Below are positions 35,009 through 49,500 of a stretch of 64,000 bases of DNA, one piece after another. The DNA lies in the NCBI GenBank assembly GCA_039654915.1, contig CM077596.1:55302501-55366500 (forward strand), written 5' to 3'. The notes beneath the pieces are model-generated. The model was not told the DNA's origin. It saw nothing but the letters and a program-made list of their open reading frames with translations, and ran no database searches. The number at the start of each line of letters is the position of its first letter. The stretch's first letter is position 1. Source of the stretch: Aquilaria yunnanensis (Eukaryota; Streptophyta; Magnoliopsida; Malvales; Thymelaeaceae). The translations under genes were made by a program, and so were the position numbers.

Positions 35009-37006
35009 ATGGAGATTCCGTTACTCTGCTCAAAGCCTGCTACGACGTCGTTGTTCCGTTCCTGCTCCGGTGCTTCTCCGTCTTCCTCCTCGGGCGTTAA
35101 GTTGCCCTGTGAGTTTCCGGCGCGGCGGAGGAGGGATGGCGAAAGAGTATGGCGGTGCACGAAGGCGTCGACGGAGAGGAGCGGCGAAGGGAGGATGGAG
35201 GAGAGAGGAGCAGGTGGAGGGTACTCCGGAAGTGCCATGGAAGTGGCCTCATTGGATCCTGGCTTCGGGGATGACTTTCCTGTTTGGGAGAAGATTGGCG
35301 CCGTCGTACGACTCAGCTACGGAATCGGTGAGTGAGTTAGTGAGTTAGAAAACGATTCAGTTTCATTTCATGGGCTTGGTTTTTAGTAGAGTGAAAACAA
35401 AAACTGGTTGGTTTTGGAATCAGGGATATATGGAGGAATGGCTGTGGCTGGGAAGTTTATTTGTTCTATGACTGGAACTGACTGGATGGGAGGGTTTCAT
35501 CCTTGTTTGGATGCCATTCTTCAAGGTCTTGGATATGCAGCTCCACCAATTATGGCCCTTCTTTTTATTCTGGATGTAAAATTTGATCCCTCTCTTTTTG
35601 ACATTTTTACCCCGTTGGAAATTGGGTTTTTATTTCCCGGCTTGCTCATTGTATTTTGGCACTTGTAGGATGAAGTAGTGAAGCTGTCGCCTCATGCTCG
35701 CGCCATTAGAGATGTGGAGGATGAGGAGCTGAGGAGCTTCTTCTATGGAATGTCACCTTGGCAAGTAAGCAACCTTTCTTGCTTCACCATTCCACTTGGG
35801 CTCCTTTAGCAACAGCGATAATCGAACAGCGTTAGCGGTTATTGAAATATGTCGGGGAAGGCTGGCTATGACGATAATCACAAACACTGTTATATCAAAT
35901 GGCATCTCCTTCATCATTCATCTTATGCTTATACTTAAATATCTGTAGTTTATACTCATTGTCGCTGCCAGTTCTGTTGGGGAGGAACTCTTCTACCGAG
36001 CCGCTGTTCAGGTGTTTGCCTTTCTTCTTCAGTTCATTCTAGATGCAGATTTTTTAACTTTTTGAAATATCCATGAACAAGTGCTCACAAGTTGCATTAT
36101 TTCTTTCCTTATGGCATGCAGGGAGCTCTGGCCGACATTTTCATAAGGGGCACAGATTTAGTGCCTGGTGCTCGAGGAATGGCATCTCTGGTGTGAATGA
36201 AACCAAAGCCTTGCCCCTTCCGCCTCTTGACCTCCCAAATTTTCAGAAACTAATTGGGTGGTGCTCTTGTGAATTGCAGGCTGGTGTGCTCCCACCATTT
36301 GTTCCGTTTGCTCAGGCGTTTGCAGCTGTCATAACGGCTGCGCTTACGGGCTCCCTTTACTATGTTGCTGCCTCTCCTAAAGGTAGGACAAATACAGTCA
36401 CCTGGTATCAATAGAAATGCAGTTTTAGTATCGTTCCGAAAAGTCAGAATCTTGATGGTCTTCGTCCTTCCGTTCCTCAGATCCAACTTATGTTGTTGCA
36501 CCGGTTCTCCTGTCACGCTCTAAACGTGACGATGTGAAGAAGCTGTTTGCAGGTGGCCTGTCTTCTCCTTCAAACTTCCATTTTCTCTCAAGCTAAATTT
36601 CCTTATAGGATAGTACATATGTACGGCTTATGAAAAATTGACCTCTCATTCTTTGTTTCTAAATGTTGTGCAGCTTGGTATGAGAGAAGACAAATGAAAA
36701 AAATCTACTCTCCACTTCTAGAAGGGCTCTTGGCACTCTACCTCGGTTTCGAATGGATCCAGGTAAGTTCTTTCTCCCTTACCTTTGACTTATTCATCAG
36801 CAAGAAATAAAATCATTTCAAGGACGGCACTGAAAGTCTCACCCCTTTTGCTATGGCAGACGGACAACATCCTTTCACCGATTATAACTCACGGCATATA
36901 CTCCGCTGTGATACTGGGACATGGCCTCTGGAAAATCCATGACCATCGGAGACGACTACGCCAGAGAGTCCAGCAGCTTAAAATGGACGCCAGAAAGACC
37001 AAGTGA
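35009..37006 (+). CDS. CPBP/CAAX-type intramembrane protease, plastid-targeted
   Basis: Nine exons: 35009-35327, 35424-35575, 35669-35764, 35949-36011, 36122-36190, 36280-36382, 36481-36552, 36674-36762 and 36860-37006. All introns are GT-AG and the phases agree, giving 369 residues. The first ~75 residues are rich in Ser, Arg and Ala and low in acidic residues, like a chloroplast transit peptide. The CPBP signature is present: EExxxR as GEELFYRAAVQ at 200-210 and the HG-containing motif ITHGIYSAVILGHG at 330-343. The second metal-ligand motif is not obvious. Hydrophobic segments at about 134-156 (GLGYAAPPIMALLFIL), 190-198, 243-260 and 311-321 fit a multi-pass membrane protein. The family includes prenyl-protein CAAX processing enzymes and plastid proteins. 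The closest Arabidopsis protein is probably the one named SCO4, but I could not confirm orthology. It faces the deacetylase gene tail-to-tail. Confidence 0.93.
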
Positions 37007-37501
37007 ACATACCTGTAGCAGTGTGTCTAGTGTATGTACTATATTGGGAAGTTTGTATATTCCGGCAAAGCAGTACAGATAATACAGCAAGGCAGAGTAA
37101 TAATTTCACATAAGGAACAATAATGTGCCAAATAAAATTCATGTACAGGAAAAGAGTGTCAATCTGTGTGTCGCGTTGAACACTGCTAGCTAGTGCATTC
37201 AGTAGTCCATTAACAATTGCAATTGACTTTTGGTTGACAGAATTCCCAAATAACATTTGCAACAGCAACCGTGGAATTACGATACTACGGTGCAAGACAT
37301 TTGTCTAAAAACAGAAACTAAGAAAAGCAATTAGCTAGACCACTCCAGGAAAGCATACAAGATAACATAAAAAATCTGTCAGGCAAAGAAAAAAAAATAG
37401 AATGTACATTTCCACATAAGAGTGGATCAGTATTTTCTCGCCCATATCTGCGTCAATAGAATTTATTGAGTAGGATGTATGATCCTCAGAATTTTACCAG
37501 A

Positions 37502-40500
37502 CTAGTCTTCTAGTTGAGAGATGATGCTGGTAAACACCTGGAACCCTTGGCACATGTCAGAAAGAAGGCAGTACTCATTTTTGGCATGGTAAGTGGCCAT
37601 TAAACCTGCGTAATTTAAAGAGAAATTATCAGACATAACACAATCTAGTCCATGATTCTATAAGGATACCATTTTAAGTAGCAAAGCAATTAAACAATTA
37701 CTTGTCCTTTCCACATAGCTTCATTCACTAGTGACTCCATAAAAATAACGCCTTAAAACAAATCACTGAACATTAAAGACAAATGCCTAAACGCCCTATA
37801 ATTTCATTATGCAAATACCAGGTAATAAGAATTAGTAACGCATTTGCACTAAATACTTTTGTTCTGAAATTAGGAATTATGAAGTGGAAATGAAGGTTGG
37901 GCATTGTCTACTCATTCTCTATGCTGCTAATTGGATGAGATTTGATTAAAAGTGTAAGAGGCAATATGTAACTACCAATGAAACACAACAATTAACTCAT
38001 CCGGAATCCATGCATGGGGAAGCATTCTGAAGCAGTGCCTAAAGGCTTTAGGTAAACTTATTTTAGACGTAGAATTAGAAAGTAAATTTTAATTAGGATT
38101 CTTTGCTCTCCTATTTATTGCTAGATTTATTTATTTATTTTAACAGTTTATTTATTTCCTTTTCTATTTATTTCCTTTATGCTTCCCCTTCTATAAATAG
38201 GGAAAATACGACCTTTTGGAGACAGTTTTTGATGTTATTAAATTAAGAGATTTCCCTTCCTCTGGTTTTCTTCTTCTTCCCCTTTGTGTTCTCTTTTTTG
38301 GTTTTAGCCCTATTTGCCCTACATCAAATTTGGTATCAGAGCCGAAATTCCTACACTTTACCTCTCATTGAAGAAACTCGGAGCCAAAAGAATCCAAAAA
38401 AAAAAAAAAACCTAACTTTGCCCCGTCGCTCATCGCCGTATCTCGCAGCCCCTTGTGGAGCCAAGACCTGAGTTCTACATCCCTCACATAATCGCATAGC
38501 ATCAGCTTTTTGTTCGCACATTTGCAAGCTGCAAGATAATTTGGCACAGGCATAACCAGGCGCAATTATTATCCAAATTCCAAGCCCTTCGTTTGCTCTC
38601 CGTTGCGACATCACACAAACTTTTGGAATTTGTTGCTGCCGTCGCCTCCCACAGCAAGGTCTCTAGGTCCGATGCAAATCTTTTGCTTGGCCTTCAAATT
38701 GTTGAGCAGGTAGTGGAATATATGCCGCTTCATCACTCGTTGGAGCAACAGATTATTTCTGGTTCCTTTGGCTGGGGAAGGCTAGTCACAAAAAAAAAAA
38801 AAACAAACAAACCCTATTTCTCCTGTTTTAACTTTACAGTAGGTGATAACTTCTCTTTAAGTTGTTAAATCTTTCATAATTAGCTTCACTTATATTTTGT
38901 TCTTAGGTATTCAATCCTTTCCTTAAGTCCAAGTTTCAAAAAAAAAAAAAAATTTTTTTAAAAAAAAAGGTTTTTGTTTGTTGCTCTAGTCTTTGCAACT
39001 AGTCTCATCAGTAGCATTAAATTTATTTACCTCATTGATTGTTACATCATTGCTTGTTTATTTTTTTAAGTTATTCATTGCAATCTTTTGTGAAATTCTT
39101 GCATGCCTATCATAGCTAGCCAGGGTAGGAATAGCAACCATTCCCATGATTCCAACCATAGTCACAAACCTAAAGTCACGAATGAAAGGATGTTGAGCCT
39201 AGAAGATAAGTTAACTAGGATAGAAGAGGCCATCAACCGATTGGGTAGGACTGAAAACAAGGTTTTGAAAAGCGAAAAGCGCACTATAGCGATAAGGGTT
39301 CCAAAGCGCGGGCTTTAATGAAGTAAGGCACTCCTTTAGAGATAAATTTTATGATATGTAACTAGCTAATTAGATAAATAAAAATACCAAAATAAACTAC
39401 TAAATATGTTTAATATCTATAAAAAGACACAAACACATCCACATAATGTATCAAAGTAGTAATAACAATTTATAGAAAAATAGTAAAACCAAATACTCTA
39501 AATCCCAAGTCTCAGAATACTCAAAGATCAACTGTCATCATCCTGAAAACTAGCAAAGCCATCAAAATCATAACCAGTTTTTTATTCCTACTCTTTGTTT
39601 CATTTCTTTTTTATTTCTCTCTCCCTCTCTTTAATTCTTTCAACTCACGTATGTTTCAATTCAACCCTAATTTTTTATTTTTTCAACCCACCGCCGCTTT
39701 CTTTAAGTGTAAGTTTAGATAAAATTATTTTATCTTTTCTTTTAAAAAAAAAAAAATTTAAACTTAACTAAAGCGACGCTTTGCACCATGGACAAAGCGC
39801 GCGCTTCGGGAGATTAAAGCGCGCTTTTTAAAAGACGCGTCACTTTTATCGCGAAAAGCGTCAGAGTCATAACGCTATGCGCCTCGCGCTTTAGCGCGCT
39901 TTTAATAACCCTGACTGAAAAGGGAAAAAAACCATGAACAGGAAGAAGACCAATCTGTAAGGCAACCCACTTTTGACCAAAACATTGATGACTCGATGCA
40001 AGCCCGGGTAAGTCAACAAACTCTCTTTGCACCGCTTAGGAACACTCAGCCTATTAGGGTTTCTAAAAACCCTTTTTCAACTATAGGGGACAACTTTGCC
40101 ACCCATGATTTAGACAAGGAAAGCCCTAGAAAACTCCCTCAGGATCAGGCTTATGACCAGGGAAATAGGCGGGGGAACTTTAGGAACCCTAAGGAAGATT
40201 GGGGAGTTGCTAGGATGGTCAAACTGGACATGTGATCCTATGATGGTAAGTTGGATGCCAATGATTTTTTGAATTGGTTGGAAGAGTTACGAGGAATACT
40301 GCGATTGGTATCACATGACTAATATGGAGCGGATTCGGTTTGCGAAGCTGAAGCTGATAGGACCAGCTAAGAAGTACTAGCATAGGGTCGAACAATCACT
40401 CGAGAACCTGAAAGAACTCCGATTAGGCAATGGACTGTTATGAAGCGAAAGTTGACTGAGAAGCACCTTCCCACCTTTCATAGGAGACAATTGTATGCCC

Positions 40501-43500
40501 CGCTACTCAACCTTAAAGCAAACTTCTATCGTGTCTAGTTATATGAAGAGGTTTGATGAACTTACATTATGAGTATGCATCAATAAGTCGAGTTCTAGAC
40601 TGTGGGTAGGTTTGTGAACGGGTTGAGAGGAGATATCAAGAGAGAAGTTGAGTTAAATATGCCCGACAGTGTAGAGGAAGCTTACCAACGTGCGTAAGGC
40701 TAGAGACCTATTTTAGATCTAAAGGTAAGGCACTGTACCGCGCTCTAGAACCTAGGTAAGGCATTGTACCGAAACCTAATACAACCTTTGCTTAAGACTC
40801 CTACACAAGAACTTAGAGGAACTATACCAACCACCCTTAATGGACCTCGTCTGAACCCAAATATCGAATGCCACAATTGCCATGGTAAGGGTCACATTGC
40901 AACCCGATGTCCTCATTGAGCCTTAGTAATTGACCAAAAACCCAATGACCAAGATGAGGACCAAGTAGTCAACCCGGTAGAGTACTCTGGTGATGAAGGT
41001 GAACTTAATAGGTTACCCTTAATTGAGGAATACTGTAATGTTGTGAGGTGTGTGCTCTTTACTGCGAAGGCTCCTGTAAGCAGTAAGGATGATTACTGGA
41101 AGAGAACTAGCATTTTTCACACTTTCATTAAGTGTGGTGAGTGTAGTTGTAAGCTAGTAATTGATGGGGGCAGTACCATGAATGTGATAGCTAAAGCAGC
41201 CATAGCTCCTTTGAACCTTAAGGTTGAACCACACCCTACACCTTTTACGGTAACTTGGATTGACAAAACCACCCTTCTTGTCACTAAGAGATGTCGCGTT
41301 CCTTTGCACATTGGAAATTATACAGAGGAGGTTTATTGTGATGTTTTATCCCATATTTTGTTTAAACGACCTTGGCAATATGACCTTGACGTAACTCACT
41401 AGGGTAGAGCCAACACCTATGAATTCAGGTATAAGAGTAGGAACATCATTCTTCATCCAGCTAGGCCAAACTACAAGGATGCTACAGCCCAGTCAAGTCC
41501 AGCTACAACAGCACCAAAAAGAGTCACACTCCAGCTTTTGAACATTAAGATTTTTTTTGCAAGAAAGCTTAACCAAGTGGGTATGTGTTTGCTGTAGTAG
41601 CAAGGGAGGTCATGTTCGGGGGCTCAAACCATCAGCCGATACACCTAATTGAGATCTCAAATCTTTTACAGGAATTTTTTGATATCATGCTTGCTGAACT
41701 CCCGTTTGAACTACTACCCAAGAGAGAAATTCAACATGCTATGGATTTAGTCCCAGGGTCTTAGTTACCTAACCTTCCTCATTACAAGTTGAACCCAAAG
41801 GACCGTGAAGAGTTAAACAGGCAAGTGAACGAACTCTTAGGTAGAGGATTCATTAGGCACAGCCTTAGTCCTCGCACTGTCCCAGCCTTGTTAGCACCAA
41901 AGAGTGATGGTAGTTGGAGAATGTGCATGGACAGTAAGGCTATCAATAAAATCACCATTAAGTATAGGTTTTCCATACCTAGACTTGAGAATATGTTAGA
42001 CATGCTAGCTTTCTCTAAGTGGTACTCTAAGATAGACTTGCATAGTGGCTACCATTAGATCAGGATTAGGCCGGGAGAAGAGTGGAAAACTGCTTTTAAG
42101 ACCCAGGATGGTTTGTATGAGTGGTTAGTTATGCCTCTCGGGTTATCTAATGCACCTAGCACCTTCATGAGGAATTCAACCATTCCTAGGCAAGTTTCTC
42201 ATTGTTTACTTTGATGACATCCTAGTTTACAGCCGATGTAGAGAGGAATATGTTGGTCACTTATGTCAGCTTTTTGATAACCTACGAGAGTCTACGATGT
42301 ATGTGAACCTTAAGAAGTATAGTTTTTTGCAGGATAGAGTGCTTTTCTTAGGTTTTATAGTGGGTGCACAGGGGATTGAAGTAAACCCTAGTAAAGAAAA
42401 AGATGTTAGAGAGTGGCCTGAACCTAGTACAATTTCGAATGTTCGAAGTTTCTTAGGATTAGCAATTTTTTATAAGTGTTTCATTAAGGGTTTCATCACC
42501 ATCACTACTCCTATATCAGACTGTCTTAAGAAGGGTGAATTTAGGTGAACTTTAGCAGCCTCTAAATCATTTCAGGAAATCAAGGTGAGGTTGACTGAAG
42601 CCCATGTGCTTCAGCATCCTAACTTCAATAAGGTGTTTGAGGTGTCGTGTGATGCCTCCAAGGTAGGGGTAGGAGGTGTCCTTAATCAAAAGGGTCATCA
42701 TGTAGCTTTCTGTAGTGAAAAACTTTCTGAGCCTAAGCAGAGGTGCTCCACCTATAACAAGGAATTTTATGCAGTGGTTGAATCCCTTAGGTTTTGGAGA
42801 TATTACCTTTTACCTCAGGAATTCATCCTCTACTCTGACCATCAAGCTCTAGAGTATCTTAGTTCTCAAAAGAAGCTTAACTCTCGTCATGCTAAGTGGT
42901 GTGCCTTTCAAAGTGAATACAACTTTGTACTTAAGCATAAGTCGGGTGTTTAAAACAATGCAGTTGATGGGCTTAGTAGAATGATTGGCACCCTTCAAGT
43001 GCTTAGTGTTAAGGTTCCGTGGGTTGATAGGATGAAGGAGGATTACCAAACATGTGTTGATTTTAGTGAAATCTACCGAGTTGTTAATGCTGGGGATAGG
43101 AGACAGTGTAGTGACTTCCTTATTTGGGATGATTACTTATTCAAGGCTAATAAGTTGTGTGTTCCTCATACTTCACTTAGAGATTCTCTAATTTGGGAGT
43201 TACATGCAAGAGAGTTGGCTGGACATTTTGGTAGGGATAAGACTATTTCACTGGTTGAGGATAGGTTTTATTGGCCTTCATTAAGGAAAGATGTCGAGAG
43301 AATTGTGTCTGGATGTCGAACGTGTCAATTAGCTAAGGCTAAAAAGAACACTAGGCTTTATACACCCCTTCCACTGCCACACACCCCTTGGAAAGATTTG
43401 AGCATGGATTTTGTGTTAGGATTACCTCGGACTGCTCAAGGTCATGACTCTATCTTGGTTATGGTTGATAAATTTTCCAAAATAACTCATTTCATTCCCT

Positions 43501-46500
43501 GTAGTAAACAAAATGATGCATCCCACATTGCTAAGTTGTTCTTTAGGGAGGTAGTTAAGTTACATGGGCTACCAGATTCCATAGTATCTCATAGAGATGT
43601 CAAATTTGTGAGCTATTTTAGGAAAACCCTTTGGAAATTGTGTGGTACCAACTTGCTTTTCTCCTCCTCCTTTCACCCCCAAACTGATGGCCAAACAGAG
43701 GTTGTTAATCGTAGTCTTGGGGACATGCTTAGATGTATTGTCGGTGAAAAACAAGGTACATGGGATTTGTTGTTGTCTAATGTCGAGTTTGCCTAAAACA
43801 ACTCTATCAATAGAACAAGCGGGTTTATGGCTACAAGCCTCACACTCCCCTTGACTTGGTTCCTCTTCCCCCACTTCTGGGTTTCTGAACATGTTGAATC
43901 CTTTGCCCAATATATCCATGATTTGCATGCTGAGGTTAAACGAAAGATTGTCATGAGTAATTTGAACTATAAACTTGCTGCTGATGTGCATCGTAGGGGT
44001 AAGGAATTTAATGTTGGTGATGAAGTTATGGTTCGCATAAGACCTAAGCGACTAGCAAAAAACTAATTTCAAAAAGTTACATGGTCGAGCCATGGGCCCA
44101 TTTTCTGTTTTAAAGAAGCTTGGAGCACATGCATATGTGCTTGATTTGCCTGCTAAACTTAATATTAGTCCTGTCTTTAATGTGAAAGATTTATCACCTT
44201 ATCGAGGCACTTTTGAGCCTCCTGTTTTGTCAAGTGGACCTTTTGCAACAACACCCAGCCCAAAGGCCCCTCAGTTCTCTAAACCAAAGGATGAGATTAA
44301 CATTCTTGATGATGAGTTCTTGAGTTCTACTATTGATGGTGGTCACTGTTATCTAGTTCAATGGAAGGGACGCCCACCTTCAAATGCTACTTGGATGTTT
44401 GAGGACCTTCGTGAGATTGACCCGGAGCTCTTAGATTGGTATTTGCAGTCATACTCGATGGAGTCGAGTTTCTTTCAACCAGGGGAGAATGATGCAATGC
44501 CTAAAGACTTTAGGCAAACTTATTTTAGGCGTACAATTAGAAAGTAAATTTTAATTAGGATTCTTTGCTCTCCTATTTATTGCTGGATTTATTTGTTTAT
44601 TTTAATAGTTTATTTCTTTCCTTTTCTATTTATTTCCTTTATGCTTCCCCTCCTATAAATAGGGGAAACAAGACCTTTTGGAGACAGTTTTTGATGTTAT
44701 TGAATTAAGAGATTTCCCTTCCTCTAGTTTTTTTCTTCTTCTTCTCTTTTGTGTTCTCTCTTTTGGTTCTGGGCCTATTTGCCCTACATCACATTCCCAA
44801 GAGACTCAAATATCCACGTAGCAATGATTTGTGTCAAGCACACAGATCATTACAGCATAGTTACAAGGCCCCAATGAAAAAGCAGTCTTCATGACTTAGC
44901 AACTTTTATGTATTCTTCCCTTCATGCTTGTCTATGTCCTAGAGTTCAACTAGGAGCTGTATTTTGAGCTGTATTTTTTTACTTCACCAATAATATAACA
45001 GATGCATGTCACGGGTTATTGACTCAACAAACATTTTACAGAAAGCAATGAAGTTCCTTGTACCTTGGCACTGGACCAAGTCTATGCTGATATTTAGAAA
45101 GTGAGTATATGAATAAGCATTGAAAATGAACAGAAAATAGTATGACAGTAACTGTCTCATACCGTAGCCTGCAGTTTGAACATCAAAACCTTCATCCTGC
45201 AATACGACCAATAAGAGAGAGGGTTAACAAAAATATCAGAAGCCAAATAGTAATATCTATTATAATTCACAAAGCAATATGTTAATATTAGAGTCCTGTC
45301 TTGCCTGTAGCTCCCGGATAAGTGGCAAACTCCCAGTAATTGAGTATGGTTTCACATGACCAACTACTTCCTCAGTTGCTTTGCACAATACATGGAAGCC
45401 ACGAGAATCAAGATTACAAGCAACTCCAGACATTGCCTCATCAAAAGTCAACGTGAGGCTGTTTCAATACTTTATATTTCAATGAGGTATACATGCAAAT
45501 CTAAATAAATCACTAAAAAAAAGAAAAAAGAAAAAAACTTATTTTGGATGCATAATCAAAATGTCACTGATGCTGATTAAAGCAAATGTTACTGATGCTA
45601 GAACATGTCAGTAGATGAACAGAGAGTGCACCTTCCTCTGATATTTTCATCCGGTAAGATATACTTTGAAACTGGGCCTCGTGTCGGCAGTTTTAATATA
45701 TTCTCATTTATATCATCTACATATTCTTGCAGCTTTTTCATCACTTCTTTCACACTGCATAGATTGTAGTCAAAATAAGAAACAAGAAGCCAATACCTAA
45801 TTATTTGGCTTAATGAAAGACTGAAAGGGAGACCATTCACTGAAACCTCATCCAATAATCTATTAGATATTTAGAACAGATTGCAGGTCACTTACTCATA
45901 AAAAGGGGTCAACCTTACATCTCCTGCTATTGTACATTCACCAGGAATCTGATTGATCCCACCTCCAGGGTCTCCACCAAGAAAGAGAAATAATAAGGAC
46001 AAGAAACACAGTGGGAGATCTAAGATCCAGAATGAACAACTGATTAGTTACAACTTACAACTCCATTGAGTTGGTTTCATGGTTGATGGGGTTGCAAATC
46101 CATAGACCTGCTCCTTTGGATGGGGTGGGAAATCATTATAGAATCGCGTCTGGATATCTTTCACAGCATCCATTCCTAGCTCCAATGCATTAATAGCCTG
46201 CACAAAATCAATAACTTCGACTTAACCAAACATGTACATAGGAAAGAGAGAGGGGGGACTACAGCTAAGAAACATATTTCAAGATGAATTGATTTCTCAT
46301 ATACCAAGACATAGACACTTGCATGTACTAGTGAACGTACACCAGCTTGTCAGCTCTTTATAAATGCAATAACAGAAGTGTGCATTTGTGATGGTGAAAC
46401 CAAGGTTGTCAAAGGCGAAAGGCGCACCCAAGGCGCTAGACCCTTGTATCACCTAAGGGCAAGGCGCGCAAAAAACCGCTCGCCCGAGTGAAGGGGGGCG

Positions 46501-49500
46501 CACAAAAAAAAAATATAGTAGTATGGTAGAAGATATACCAGATGATAGAAATTTTATCATGAAATAATAAAATTCAGTTATTAAAAGCCTTGCTTATATG
46601 AATGAAATGAATGTTTTAGTATGGTTTTTTTGGTATTTATAAATATTTGCAGGTTAGTCTTTTAATAAAGTTTGGTTCAACAAACTTAACTTAGTACAGT
46701 TGGTGGTGGGGGGATTCGGGTTTTAATCCAATTAAAGGGGTTCTATTATTGGTTGGGTAAAAGACATGTCAATGGGAGGTTAGGAAAGGGATCCTGGTTT
46801 TTTGGTTATTTACAATATTTGCCACTGGATAAGTGAGGTTAGGAGACAGCAAGGGGATCGAGAGATTGAGGCACTTGAGTCACTGAGAATGGTCCATGAC
46901 AGTGGATCCGTTGTATTCGAACAAGATTAGACATTGTCCGGCGTATTAGCTTGGATCCGACACCATCCACCAGTGGAGCTGAAGTGGATCAACGTCGTCC
47001 GGCATATTAGCCTAGATCTGACATTGTCTGCCGGTGGAGCTGAAGTGGATCAACGTCATCCGGCGTATTAGCTTGGATCCGACGTCGTCCACCAGTGGAG
47101 CTGAAGTGGACCCAACAGGACAGCAATCACCCAGCAGGCTAGAGGCGCACGCCTGATTGAAGACGCCTTGCCTCTACCATGCCAAGGCGGTCTGCCGCCA
47201 CCTTGCTGCGCCTCAGCGCCTAGGCGCTCGCCTTTGACAACCTTGGGTGAAACTTTTTTACGTTTGTTTTTATTGAAGTGTGTCCAAGAAATTATTTAAC
47301 ATTATAGTATGCAAAATTTACAACTAAATCATACAATTCAAAAAGTAAAGGGAAGCAAACATACAAACAAACCAGCTTTATGTAATGATATATGCATTGA
47401 AGTCAAAATACACTAAATATAAAAAGCAAAACAGCACCATTCCAGAGCTATTGTTATTGAAACTTTACTAAATCAACTTTGAACTAAGATACCTATAGCC
47501 CAAGACTCCCAGCAGATCTTACAGTACCAGATCATACCCGAGAAGAAAGATTTGGTGATTTATTAATTGATCAATTAAGATGCTTTTGCTTCACCAATTA
47601 TTGTATCTCTAGTACAGAATCCTGTCAAGAGTTACAAACACTGAGCACATCATAAAGATTACAATCTTGAAATTAGGTTAAGTAAAGTATTAAACAATGT
47701 TAGTGATTAACATCTGAGTTTGGGATGATTTATGAACAATGGAGATCACAGCTTCCAATCTTGATAGTAAAAGCTAACATTGGATAGCTGTTCCCAACCT
47801 TAGACTGTAATCATTAACACAATTCCAAAAATTCCAAAATCTCACCACAACAGTTAAGGAACTTGATCAAATTTTAGCTCCCAGTAAAATTTCAAGGACC
47901 AACTGACTAAACAAAGAAATTTTTTTTTCTTTCTTTCATATGACATAAAATTATTTTGGTTCGACACTCTTCCGTGTCCTAAAGTCACCAGTAATGCCAC
48001 TGCACTGAAGGTCTGCTTTGCTGATAAATTAAGAGAATCAGATACATCAGCTCTGTCATTCGCTGATAAAATGGAGACCTGTAAAGGAACCCTCTTCCCG
48101 TTTTTCACATAGTCATCAATTATTTCTGGACCAAGCTACACAACATATTCAGTTGATTTTTATCTGCATTTTAATTTAGAGCAGTGAGAAATAGGGCTAC
48201 TAAATAATGAAGCAGAAATCTAGTCTCCACATCTTGAAGATAATGTGGTGGGAATGGCTGCCACTTAGTCCATCACATACTTCACTAGTTGCATTAAGAA
48301 CTCATGCTCAATCACACTAGGGTTAATCAGAATTACGTTCATGTTACGTATGTGGATACCTTGTGTGGCAAACCACTATGAAAGAGCTTTCCTGTCACAT
48401 GAAGCCTCCAAGGAATCATACCACCAGTGCCAATGCAAGGTTGTTTATCAGCTGTGTCAATCCAGTATCTGTACGTAGAAATTACATAAATCTTATTAAC
48501 TCAAGAAACCCCAAAATGAACTGTCAGAGTGGTCTAGCAAAATTTCTCATACAAAAACGAAGAAAATACCCACAGAGGCCCATCCTTCAGCTTATTAAGC
48601 AGGCCATCTTTCACCAGTGCATCAACACCAACTCCTGTTATGGAAGAATTCTCTTCGTTGGCTATAAAAACAGCAACAATGGTTGACTTCAACTTCGGTT
48701 TTGTTTCCCCAAGTCTTCTCATCAGTTCAGTCGCAAGAGCAACATGACCCAAACAATCAGTTGTCCCACGACCACAGAGTTTATCGCCTTCTATACTTAA
48801 TGAGAAAGGATCGAACCCCTGAAATTAAAGTTCTTAATGAAATTATAATTGACGACCTACCACAAGTTGTCCAGGAAAGCAAATTATAAACACATAGCAA
48901 GGACAGCTAAAACCCAGAGCAAAATTCATATAAAAAAGTGGAGAGAATCCTTTGTTAATCAAACAAATAGCAGCATAATGTTTAACCAGTTCAAACAATA
49001 AACAAATTCAAAGTTCGTCCTACAATTAAATTCAAAGAAAGAGCAATCCAAATTTATACTAATCAGTCTAAATAGGTATCCTTACTCTTTCCAGAACACA
49101 ATTTCAAACAAACCTCTAAAAGAGGAACCAAGCATCCTAAAATCCACACTAAAATGGCAGAAAATCTAACACATAGTCTGTAAAAACGAACTCGGAAAAC
49201 TTGAAAATGGAAAAAAAAAAAAAAAAAAGGATAAAGCATACCCAATCATTAGGATTGGCGGTTACAACATCCATGTGCATCCCGACAAAAGACAAGATCT
49301 TCCCCGGCTGAGTCCCGGGATACTCGATGATGACGTTGCCTCTTTTGGGGAAGTAGGTGACATGGTTGACGACGAGAGGGCCTCCGCCGGTGGAAGTGCT
49401 GTACGGTAGGAGGCAATCCAACACGTGATTCGCAATCCTGTCCTCCTCCGGTATCAATTCCGGCGGGTTGTTCTGAACAAATTTCGATTCGCCGATCAGC

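Larger units (their letters stand above)
38028..44791 (+). mobile_element. Complete Ty3/gypsy chromovirus (Reina-like), TSD CATTC
   Basis: A 6764-bp element with both LTRs, flanked by CATTC at 38023-38027 and 44792-44796. Its small LTRs (299 and 302 bp), initiator-tRNA-Met primer site, pol order PR-RT-RNaseH-INT and C-terminal chromodomain fit the Reina clade of plant chromoviruses. It is inserted in the last intron of NAOD, opposite to the gene's direction. By eye the LTRs differ at roughly 20 of 300 positions, so the insertion is not recent. The coding region is broken by several stops and frameshifts and by a hAT-type insertion in gag. Confidence 0.95.

Noticed and set aside
48534..48752. 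Separate small gene at NAOD exon 2, reading through the GTGGGT donor.
   Set aside because: It is exon 2 of the deacetylase; using donor 48573 restores the phase into exon 3 and the family motif [11 protein letters not shown].
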